64,000 bases of DNA from assembly GCA_025667525.1 (NCBI GenBank), contig CM046880.1, positions 593,377,895 through 593,441,894 of the forward strand, written 5' to 3'. The notes under the pieces are model-generated. The model worked only from the letters and a program-made list of their open reading frames with translations. It searched no databases and was not told where the DNA came from. Within the stretch, counting starts at the first letter, position 1. Each line of letters starts with the position of its first letter. This document shows, piece by piece, positions 44,850 through 55,390 of the stretch. Source of the DNA: Glebionis coronaria (lineage: Eukaryota > Streptophyta > Magnoliopsida > Asterales > Asteraceae). Both the position numbers and the translations under genes were made by a program.

Positions 44850-47800
44850 CTTCCGCTGGACATGAATGACTTCGACATGATTTTGGGCATGGATTGGCTA
44901 TCCAAGTATCATGCTACCATAGACTGTCATTCATATCGAGTTATCTTCGGTGATGTCAATGCACCAGAGTACATTCATAATGGGTTCATACCCAGACGGT
45001 CTGTACAAGTCATATCCACCCTGTAAGCGTGTGCACTACTATCACATGGCTGCGAGGGTTATCTAGCTACGGTTCACGACATGGATGCTGAATCTCCATC
45101 GATTCAGGATCAACCTATAGTGTTGGAATTCCAAGATGTGTTTCCAGCAGAACTTCCGGGCATACCACCTGTACGAGAAGTGGAATTCAGTATCGAACTG
45201 GTTCCAGGAGCTGAACCAATCTCCAAGGCTCCTTATCGCATGGCTCCCATAGAGCTGAAGGAGCTGAAGGATCAACTGCAAGAACTTCTTGAATGAGGTT
45301 TCATTCGACCGAGCGCATCTCCATGGGGCGCACCGGTTTTGTTTGTTAAGAAGAAGGACGACAGTATGCGTCTTTGCATAGACTATCGCGAGCTCAACAA
45401 GATTACCATTCGGAATAGGTATCCACTGCCACGCATTGACGATCTGTTTGACCAACTCCAAGGGGCCAAACACTTCTCCAAGATTGATCTTAGGTCAGTC
45501 TATCATCAGCTACGGGTCAAGGAGCAGGATATCGCTAAGACTGCCTTTCATACTCGTTATGGCCACTACGAGTTTGTAGTTATGCCATTTGGCCTGACAA
45601 ATGCTCCAGCAGTGTTTATGGATCTGATGAACAGAATCTTCCATGAATTTCTGGACAAATTCGTCATTGTTTTCATCGAAGACATCCTGATTTTCTCAAA
45701 GTCCAAGGAGGAACACGAAGACCATCTTCGTACAGTACTACAGATTCTTCGACAGAAGCAGTTGTATGCTAAATTCTCCAAGTGTGAGTTCTGGTTAGAC
45801 AAGGTGGCATTCTTAGGTCACATTGTATCAGCAGAAGGAATCACTATGGATCCAGCGAAGGTTGAGGCCATTACTAAGTGGCCAAGGCCGACATCAGCGA
45901 CGGAAGTCCGCAGTTTCTTAGGCTTAGCTGGCTATTACCGTAGGTTCGTGGAGAACTTTTCCCGACTAGCACTACCATTGACCAAACTGATGCGGAAAGG
46001 GGAGAAATTCGTCTGGACTGAAGATCGAGAGAAGAGCTTTGAAGACCTGAAGCAGAAGCTAGTATCTGCACCTATTCTTACTCTACCATCTGGTACGGGT
46101 GGATTTCAAATCTACAGCAATGCATCGGGGAAGGGACTTGGCTGTGTTCTCATGCAACATGGGAAAGTGATCGCGTACGCTTCACGGCAGCTTAAGCCTT
46201 ATGAAGAGAATTACCCCACGCACGATCTGGAACTTGCTGCAATCGTGTTTGCATTGAAGATATGGAGACACTACTTATATGGAGAATCATGTGACATTTT
46301 CACGGACCACAAGAGCTTGAAGTATATCTTCACTCAGCGTGAATTGAACATGAGGCAGAGGAGATGGTTGGAGCTGTTGAAGGATTATGACATCAATCTA
46401 CAGTATCATCCCGGAAAGGCAAATGTAGTAGCAGATGCTCTTAGCAGGAAGTCTGGAATGATCAACGGCATTAGAATCGAAGAGGAAATCATCAGAGACT
46501 TGGAACGACTAGACATAGAGATCATGGTACATGGACAACACGGTTACTGGGCTAATCTTAGAGTAGAACCCGAGTTACTATCTAAGATCAAGGAAGCTCA
46601 GAAGGATGACGGAGAAATCTGGGCGATAGTACAGAATTTGGAGAAGCAGACAGAATTCAGAGTAGATGCAGATGGTATCGTATGGCAGGGCACTAGACTT
46701 TGTGTTCCTGATGACCAAGAACTCCAGGAAGCTTTGTTAGCTGAAGCTCATAGCTCCCCATTCTCGATACATCCTGGTTCGACTAAGATGTACCATGACA
46801 TCAAACATTACTTTTGGTGGAGTGGTATGAAACAGGATGTTGCCACTTACGTCTCCAAATGTCTTACCTGCCAGCAGGTTAAGATCGAGCATCAACGATC
46901 TGGCGGTCTCCTTCAACCGTTAGATATTCCAGAGTGAAAGTGGGACAAAATCACCATGGATTTTGTTACCGGTCTTCCGCCTACCAAAAGGAAGCATGAT
47001 GCAATTTGGGTTATCGTTGATCGACTTACCAAATCAGCTCATTTCTTACCGATCCGCAAGGAAGATCCGGTAAGTAAACTCGCAGATACGTACATACGAG
47101 AGATCATGAGACTCCACGGTGCACCATCCAGCATCGTCTCAGACAGAGATCCTCGATTCACTTCGCGCTTTTGGAAAAGTCTGCAGAAAGCTTGGGGTAC
47201 ACAACTTAAGCTTAGCACGACTTTTCATCCTCAAACGGACGGACAGTCGGAGCGAACCATTCAGACATTGGAGGATATGTTGAGGTCATGTGCCCTGGAA
47301 TGGACGGGTGATTGGGACGAATATATCTGTTTGGTGGAATTTGCATACAACAACAGCTGGCACGCAAGCATCAAATGTGCCCCATTTGAGATGTTGTATG
47401 GCAGAAAGTGTCGCGCCTCAATCTGCTGGGATCAGGTTGGCGAGCGACCGGAAATCATAGAGATGACAAATGAGAAGATCGCAGTAGCTAGGCAGAAAAT
47501 TCAGGAGGCACGGTCACGTCAAAAGAGATACGCCGATAAGCATCGTAGGGATTTACACTTTAACGTAGGAGATCACGTCTTCCTTAAGGTTTCGCCGGCA
47601 CGTGGTGTAAGACGCTTCGGGATTAAAGGGAAGCTCAGTCCTCGTTTCATCGGACCGTTTGATATCATTGAACGAGTCGGTGAAGTATCTTACCGATTGA
47701 CGTTACCTCCGCAGCTTTCGCATGTGCACAATGTGTTTCATGTGTCCTTACTCCGAGGGTACCAGTATCATCCCCTTCACATGGTTCAGTATCCACTGGA

Positions 47801-47986
47801 ACAGATACGTGAAGATCTTACTTTCATAGAAGAACCCGAACGAGTTCTTGACAGACAAGAACGAGTCATGAGAAAGAAGACGATTCCATTCGTCAAAATT
47901 CTATGAAGGGATCATACCGAGCGGGAAGCCACTTGGGAAACGGAGGAGTCTATCCGGGCTTCTTACCCTCATTTCGTATTTTGAAT
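44850..47986 (+). pseudogene. Element C pol: protease end, RT, RNase H, integrase, chromodomain
   Basis: Continues the frame broken at 23396. The protease end (FDMILGMDWLSKYHA) comes first. Stops lie at 45024 (TAA), 45294 (TGA), 46935 (TGA) and 47904 (TGA), no frameshift seen. RT runs from about 45200 to 46000; the active-site pair reads FIED at 45672-45683, with Glu (45678-45680) where chromoviruses have Asp. RNase H follows; the first catalytic Asp position reads Asn (46119-46121). Integrase zinc region is at about 46750-46880; core D 46959, D 47142 and E 47250 have DD35E spacing. A basic GPY/F-like region ends near 47770, then a chromodomain of about 60 residues (47830-47986) that would target chromatin marks. 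All four stops are one C-to-T or G-to-A transition from a sense codon common there. Confidence 0.9.
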
Positions 47987-48061
47987 TCGGGTATGTTCTT
48001 CTTTTCCAGTTTACTTTATCTATAATTCGGGGACGAATTATTCTTTTTGGGGGGGAAGAGT
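47987..48061 (+). other. Element C 3' untranslated region and polypurine tract
   Basis: TTTTGGGGGGGAAGAGT (48045-48061) directly precedes the 3' LTR. The sequence ATAATTCGGGGACGAATTATT (about 48021-48041) before it is an imperfect palindrome, also partly kept in D (42137-42152, AATTCGAGGACGAATT). Confidence 0.65.
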
Positions 48062-51052
48062 TGTAAAACCCGCATGCTTTTACCATGCATAGTACCCTCA
48101 GGATCGTACGTACTAGTTAAAAACTTTCCTAATATAGCATGATAACGATTACGTGTTAGGAGTTTACGTATTAAGTACGTGTTATAACACGATAAGTATT
48201 TTATATGCACGATCACGTAATAATTATTTAACAATAATTAATCACGAACATGCGATCATGAAATCGTGAACGTAATTAAAACACGAACTATTATTAATTA
48301 CGTATATATATTTATTACGAGCGTAATTAAATATATTAGATCACGGTATTTACGTAACGAGAACAATTAAAACACGAACATAAATAAACACAAACGAGTA
48401 ACTAAATAACGAGACACGGAACAAGGTACGGGAACCCCATGTGGGGGTCCCTACCCGCGGCCAAACAAGGACAATGGGCCAAGCCCATTGTCATTTTTTA
48501 CTGAAGGGGGGTTAATTAATTTTTCACTACTCAAAATCACTTTAAAGAAGATTTCAAGAAAAACCTAAAACCCTCTCTTCCTCCTCTCTTTGTGCCGCCA
48601 CCCTTAAATCACCATACAAGGTGATTCTTTGATCTTTGATCTTGAAGATTTGTTGATTGTTCGTATTTGTTCTTCATTCTCTTGATCCACGAATTCGGTA
48701 AAAACCTTTTAAACCTTTTCTTTTAATTTAATCTTTTTATTAATTATGAACATGTGATGTTTTTATAAAAACATATTAATTAATCATAGATCTAACATGT
48801 TTTGGTGATTAATTAAATCAAAGGGTCGTTTTAAGGGGTGTTTTGTTTTGGCCGCAGGCTGCAACCGACCCCAAGGGGGTTTCGGTTTGCTTAGCCGACC
48901 ACCACCAAGACCATATGGTCTTGGTTGGTGCGTGTGGGTCCCACGGCAGCAAGGGGTACCCCGAGTTGGTTCGGGGTACGGTGTCGATTCATGTCCGGTT
49001 CATGTTTTTTTAAGCTTAGATCCGGTTCATGGTGTATGTTAGTTTTTTTTATGTTATGAACTTATGTTAAAATTAAATTAATAAAAGATGTGATTAATTT
49101 AATAACATGACTTAGGTTATTTAATTATTAATGATCATGAAATTATTTTAACCTAAGTATTAATATTTAAGACTTATAATTAATTAATTATTTTAAAAAC
49201 CATAGATATAATTAATTAATTAACATGACTTAGATTATATTATTAATATTTAATAATACATATTTTAACCTAAGTATTTAATATATTTAATTAAAAACAT
49301 GTTATACTTTAATTAAATATTATAACCTATAGTTTAATTAAATTACATGAAATAATTATTAAACTATACAATATATCTTATGACTTAGAAAATAATCATG
49401 AAAACACTTAGGCTTATATACTTAGCTTATTTAACCAGCTTATTTCTAATTATGGAAACTTTCTATTTTTAGAAACTTAATTAAATAAGGCAGCTAATTT
49501 ATTTATGGAAACCAGCTATTTTTAGAAACTTATTTATATAAGGCAACTAATCTATTTATGGAAACTTATTTAATTAAGGCAGCTAATCTATTTATGGAAA
49601 CTTTCTATTTTTAGAAACTTATCTATTTTAAGCAGTAAATCTATTTTTGGAAACTTTCTATTTTTGGAAACTTTCTATTTTTGGAAACTTTCTATTTTTG
49701 GTAACTTTCTATTTTTGGAAACTTTCTATTTTTGGAAACTTTCTATTTTTGGAAACTTTCTTATTTTGGAAACTTTCTATTTTAGGAAACCTGATATTTT
49801 TGGAAAGTTACTTATTATTACACAGTAAGTATAATAACACATGAAATACCAGAAATACTTAATCAGATTAGACAGAATATAAGATTTAATACAGTTTAAG
49901 GCTTTAAACAGTAAAACGTAGTAAGAACACATAAAATAAGCTAAGACATGACATAAAACCAACTATGTATTTAGTAAGCAAATACTTATTTCATGTACGT
50001 ATTTATGTAGCACTAGTGTTTCGGAAGTAGGATTCTCGCAGTTCATCTTTCTCGTTCACTGGACATAAGGTACGGATTCCCGTCCTTTCAGTATGGACAT
50101 TCTTTCCTTATTAGGATTCCCCGTATGCAGCCAACTGTTTTCCCGTAGTATAAGTTACGTGTTTGATTGCTTATGTTTAATTATGATTACCTATAGCCAT
50201 ATACATGCATGACCAGTTTCACCTAGTTATGGAGGTACCATAACCATAACATTAGAGGCACTAATGTTATGAATTCACCACGGCGGAGTGATTGCTCGTG
50301 GCGTCCCTTCAGCTTTTGGTCATTTATTTATATTTATCATGTGGGGCGTATGGGTGCATCCTAGTTACATGTTTTTATTCAGGATTACATGGTGAATGTG
50401 GTGTGTGCCTTGCATCCTTCACAAGGAGCTGATCTCTCCTACCCATAAACCAATATATTAAATTAGAAGCAGCCCCTCTAATTTGCATGATGAGGTCACC
50501 CCTCCAATTATTCATGCACGATGGATTTTCATGACCTATATTGGCTAATGGTAAAATATGACAAACAGTTTTTATAAGATAAACATAAGACTTTCAAACT
50601 ATAAAACCAGTTTTATTAAGACTTAACCAGGTTACTCGGGACTTAGTTTTCTTCCGTTGTTATTATGTTATATGCTTATTCTATTCATGCTTTATTGTAC
50701 ATCCGTGCACTGAGCGTATTGCTCAGCCGTTTTCCTTTTCTATGTTCCCAAAACGGCAGGTACTCAGGGACGCTCGTAGACACTAAGAGTACGTGCATAT
50801 GGACTGGAAGCTGTCTATCCTTCTTTACATTATGCATTTCCTTTCTTTTGATACTTATGCTTTGGACATTGTTTAGTCCTTTCCTTTATTATACTATGTT
50901 TGTGTGTGATGAGCTTTACTTTTGGACTACCGATGTTTGATTCCGGTATTTTCCTTTATATGGTCAAGTAATGTTTAGACATTTTACCTTGTATGCTTTG
51001 ATGACACGCCATAATTACTGTGATATTTCCATTTCCAAAATGGGGTGTTACA
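48062..51052 (+). repeat. Element C 3' LTR (2991 bp)
   Basis: Copy of 18351-21291. It is 50 bp longer, mostly because the 16-bp array (about 49640-49790) has about three extra units. Target copy AAGTA at 51053-51057. Confidence 0.88.
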
Positions 51053-51903
51053 AAGTAGCTACTCACTCTTGGGCTAGCCAGCCTTTTGGTGGAATAATGA
51101 CATCACCTTGGGAGAATAGTACCCAGTCCAACTCTTGGAACGTGAATCATCGGTGAGTTTGAGTACCCTGATGATTTTAGGCAAACCATCATAGCCTTCA
51201 ACGAAGTTGATTAAAGTCTTTACCAGAAGCCGTACCCCCTTGGACTAGCCACTTTTCAGTCTAGGACCAAGGCAAGTGAAAACCATCTAGTTTTAGGTAA
51301 CCTGGCAACCATAAACGGATTTGATTATCACACCAGAGCCGTACCCTTATGGTGAATCAACTCTTTCTTGTCTGCAAGACATGGTGAGTTGAGCACCATT
51401 TGTGGTGTGGGGTGCAGCCAACACCTAAGTACCAAACAGAAACAGCCCAAAAAGTGAAATATATACAAAGGTATTTTGATTCAAAAGTTTCTATTTTTTT
51501 ATTTTTTTATAATAACCACTCAAATACTATGTGTCAACCAGCAGGAACGTAGAATGCAACAAGAAGCACAAGGGTCCACCAAAAGCAGGATGAGTGCAAC
51601 CAGGAGGAACCATTGGTCGACTAGGAGCAACTTAGTTCTACTAGGAGGAACCATATCGCAAAATTGATTAGACAGAAAAAACACAAGAATATACATAGTT
51701 ATACATACGACAAGCCTCCCCTTAGGCTAAAACCTCCCCTCAAACGTAGCAAAGTATTCACCATCAAGGAATATATATATATATTTTTTAAGACTTCTCT
51801 TTTCCTGCAAAAAGTTAGTTCACACAAATATAGAAAATACAAAACATAGTAATTTATAATCACACTTGCTAAAAAATAAACACAAACACAAACCAAGCAA
51901 AGA
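51053..51903 (-). other. Element B internal region after gag, no pol
   Basis: Between the insertion point of C and the gag end of B. Contains ACCAGCAGGAAC, ACCAGGAGGAAC, ACTAGGAGCAAC and ACTAGGAGGAAC at 51537-51651, the same unit as in the B LTR. A splice acceptor-like pyrimidine tract and AG (minus strand) end at 51869. No protease, integrase or RT sequence was recognised. Confidence 0.6.
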
Positions 51904-53387
51904 TTAGTGTTTATGGAAGTCCCAAGCTAAGACAGACTTGAATCTTCCAAAAACATCAACATAGTCATATCTTGTTAAGGTTTTTGATGCACTATTTGAT
52001 TTGGAGACATGTTGTAAACCATCTTGTTTAGGTTTCCAAACCCACTGGGCTAAGGCCTTAACAATATTAACCTTTGTTTTGGACCCAGCAGACTCAACCC
52101 TTCTACCTTTGACATTGTTAAAACATCTTGGTTGTGGAATTATGTTATTTTTAGGATTGGGGTGAAAACTCTACCAAAGTTCTTGTGATTCACCCGTCTT
52201 GAGTTATTCCATACCAGTTTAACTTGTTGTTGATCATTAATCTTTCTCTTGTGTTTACAAGTATATTGCAAGTGATCAAAACTATCACACACATAGCAAG
52301 CCCTATTTTTAAACTTAAAGTTGTCACCTAATTCTTGAGTCATCATGCCATTCCAACCTCTTTGATTACCTCTAGGAATCTTATTGTTTTTCCTAGGATT
52401 ATCTACTTTCCTGTTACTTTTATTCTTAGCACAAACAGAATGAGGATAGAACTTAGGTGATTCGGCAGTTAAGGTAGGCTTACATGAGGCATATTTACTA
52501 GTCATGGGTTCAATTATAACAGGTCCAGGCATAGACTCAAGTGTATCAACACTGGAGTTAGACTCACTAGAGTCAAGGTCATTGGTTTTAGGTTCTAAAG
52601 ACTTGTCACTAGAGTTACAAGAGACAAAGTCATTAGACACATAAATAGTTTCAATTGAGCCAATGGACCTTGTACCATATGTAATTTGAGATTCATCAAA
52701 GTCAGAGTGGTTCGAGGTAGGCATGAATTCCCCAGTGATAGGTAGAGGAACAACATGCATCTTTGTAGCTGGTTTATACCTATTAAAAACAGGCCTACCT
52801 ACCACATCTTCAGGGGTAGTGTCAAACACGCTAGACAAAGAGGAGTTAAATACATCATTTGGCCCAATATAGTTTTTAAACCCTAAACTAATTTTAGTCC
52901 TACCAGACATGGAGCTATATACTAATTTGATTAGGTTTTTACAAGAACTTGTCCATTTATCAAACCTAGCCAAAGCATTATCTAGTTTAGTCTGTAGCTC
53001 CTGCTTCTCTTTATTTACCTCAGTATTAAGCTTTTTAAAATATTTTAGTAGATTAGACGTGTTCTCTAAGTCTATACTTAACACTCTAATCTTTTCTTTA
53101 TACTCTAATTGGGTTTTTTGAAATCACTTTTTCTGTTGTTCCAAGGTTTTAAGAGAACTTTTATATGCTTGAACTTCTAGATAATATTTATCATTTTCAG
53201 CATTCAGATCAGCATATTGTTTTTGAAGTTCTAAATATTTATGTTCATATGTTTCAGAATAACTAATTACTAAGTCATAGTTGTTATAAGCATGCATATT
53301 ATTCTTTAATTTAGCATTATATTCTCTAACTTTAAATTTAGTCATAAGAATTACCTCATTGTCTGGGATTGAAGTTCTGCACGCCAT
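51904..53387 (-). pseudogene. Element B gag, N-terminally truncated
   Basis: Minus-strand frame from 53387. The usual copia gag core is missing; the frame starts in the central coiled-coil part (KYLELQKQYADLNAENDKYY). An in-frame stop is at 53124-53126. The second block reads to 52140 with a CX2CX4HX4C motif (CYVCDSFDHLQYTC, about 52257-52298), then a shift near 52135 and a final block (LAQWVWKPKQDG to SVLAWDFHKH) ending at the stop 51904-51906. That final block aligns with the end of E gag (ARWVWAPKRG to SVMAWVPKKN), so B and E are related. Non-functional as it stands, though RNA-binding parts remain. Confidence 0.75.
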
Positions 53388-53448
53388 GTCTTCTTCGGCA
53401 ACATAGATGTATGAATCTTGTTCTTCTCAATCAATGCTTCTCAACGAG

Positions 53449-53460
53449 GCTCTGATACCA
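53449..53460 (-). other. Element B primer binding site (minus strand)
   Basis: GCTCTGATACCA on the plus strand, i.e. TGGTATCAGAGC on the minus strand, two bases from the right LTR. Confidence 0.85.
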
Positions 53461-53462
53461 CT

Positions 53463-54027
53463 TGTTGGGTTTACTTCTTGAAGGATCTTTGAAACCTTGA
53501 TTACAATACAAAGATTGTGCAGAAACCAATCTTCATATATAAGAAGAACAATAGAATTAACCAAACGTTCAAGCCTCGATATCAATACGATCACTCTAAA
53601 TAGTGATAGGGTTTTACAACCTTAAAGCTATAACAAATAATAAGAGAAATGTGTAGAGAATATGTGTGTGAAGAAGTGTGTCCATCTCTACACCCTAGGA
53701 CCTCCTTTTATAATGCAAGGGGTCCTAGGTGGTTACAATATAATTAATACTTGCCTAAGTATTATATATTAATATCCTATAATAGTTTCATAAACAAACT
53801 TGTAACCTTCTCATCATCCTTATCATGTTTTAATACTTTTCATAAGACTAGGAAGACTAAGTATTTGATCTTATCTTCTACAATCTTTCCTTGATCATAT
53901 CTTTTATAATCTTCTTTCAACTTTATAATACGACCAGGAGGAACTAGAAGCTGCCAGGAGTAACGAAGTACTCCAGTAGGAACTACTATATGACCAGGAG
54001 TAACTTCTAAATACATTATTCCTAACA
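53463..54027 (-). repeat. Element B right LTR (5' LTR in its own sense)
   Basis: 565 bp, copy of 17544-18109 with about twenty differences by eye. Followed by the target copy ATAGT at 54028-54032. Confidence 0.85.
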
Positions 54028-54093
54028 ATAGTCAAACTTACGCAATGGCATTTTAGTAAGAAAATACATGAAACACCATTTTGGGATGTTACA
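54028..54093 (-). repeat. Element F, left LTR, piece 3
   Basis: Matches the end of the right LTR (57975-58039) and ends GGGATGTTACA. Confidence 0.8.
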
Positions 54094-55390
54094 ACTCTCC
54101 CCCACTTATTATGTTCGTGCCCCATGAACTACCTCTCGATGACTATCTGGGCATGTCTTAAGTTTGGGCACTAAGTCTCTCTCACTTACACAACACATTT
54201 TAATTTAATTTATTATATTCTGACTATTTTATCTAACCATAAGTCTTGTCATAATATTTTCTATACCTACCTGATATTGCTTATTCTGAGTATAAATCTA
54301 AACTTCTGAGATTTATTACATGGCATATGCTTAGTTTATTCTATTTCTGGCTAAATTATCATTGTTTCCTTATGAGTTCGGTCTCATCAACCATCAATAC
54401 TTCTGAAAACTCTTTGAGGCTTCCTATGATCCCAATAAATCTATGTTACATGATGTAACTATTATTGCCTTGGTCAGACGTCATAATACTCGCATCACCT
54501 AACATGTCTTTATTGCTATCATATCCAATCTCGACTCGTTAATAAAACCATCAGCCTAGAACAATGTTCTGTTATCATGTTAATTTGCTGCTATTTATGT
54601 GCTTTTCTTCATGCATTCTGCTATTAATCATATACTAATGCGATAACATGTTTACTAATCATAGCATACTAAGCAAGCTAAGTCTGATTTTGATATTTTT
54701 CTCTACTTAATATGATATTCTACTTCTGATATTCGGGTTCTAATCATGATTCATGCGACTTTATTTATGTCATTTAACTGTCATACTTATACATGATTTC
54801 TGATTTCTATCATATATCAAAATACTAAGCACGACGGACCTAATAACACACTTAACCTCGTGCATTAACGAGTGACTAATTGGCTACTAGTCATGCATGA
54901 TCACATACCTTAACGGTTTTTGATTTCTTTTCTATACTGGTTATATCTATCATTCTGCGATCTAAGCTTATCTAGGCATGCTTTTCTACTTTTAAGGAAT
55001 TATTAACATGTTATACATAGTTCTCATTCATTTCTGCATCTGAAGTATAACTCTAAGGTCAATTTGAAACTCTGATGTGATCTCCTCATTAATATTATCT
55101 ACAAGTTTAAATAGACGTGCCTGAACTGGTCCTAAATCCTTTCTCTCTTTTCTCTTACGATGGTCAGCTTTAGGAATAGGAATAAAACTTATGATCTGCA
55201 TTTAATCTGACATATTTAGTTATGTTTCAACACATGATCCTAATAAAATTTAATATAGTTCTAATCAATTCTGCATGAAGCATGATAAAACTACATGGTC
55301 TATGGTCCATACCGAGCTATGGTTCAAGTCTAAGTACCATCCTCCTGAAGACAAATACTCAGATCCCTCAAACCAAACGCTCTGATACCA
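54094..55390 (-). other. Element F interior, non-coding
   Basis: 1.3 kb, AT-rich. Polypurine tract (minus) at 54095-54108 and primer site at 55379-55390. No gag or pol remnant in any frame. Confidence 0.75.

Larger units (their letters stand above)
18351..51052 (+). mobile_element. Element C: Tekay/Del-type chromovirus, split by element D
   Basis: LTRs of about 2.95 kb (18351-21291, 48062-51052) begin TGTAAAACCC and end GGTGTTACA, flanked by AAGTA (18346-18350, 51053-51057). Primer site TGGTATCAGAGC is at 21296-21307. The interior holds a gag and protease start (21743-23396), then element D, then the rest of protease, RT, RNase H, integrase and a chromodomain (44850-47986). Domain order and the C-terminal chromodomain place it in the chromoviruses; long LTRs and a tRNA-Met primer site fit Tekay. 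Three intron-like segments interrupt gag. Four stops and two catalytic changes disable it. Confidence 0.9.
17544..54027 (-). mobile_element. Element B: gag-only Ty1/copia element (SIRE-like), minus strand, split by C
   Basis: LTRs at 17544-18109 and 53463-54027 begin and end TGTT...AACA. On the minus strand the primer site TGGTATCAGAGC is at 53449-53460 and the polypurine tract (TTTAGGGGAGGA, minus) at 18111-18122. Without the inserted element C it is about 3.8 kb. It has the central and C-terminal part of gag but no first gag domain, protease, integrase or reverse transcriptase, so it is an internally deleted, non-autonomous derivative. LTR copies differ at about twenty places by eye, making it older than C, D and E. 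Copia assignment follows the gag match and primer site; SIRE-like is inference. Confidence 0.85.
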
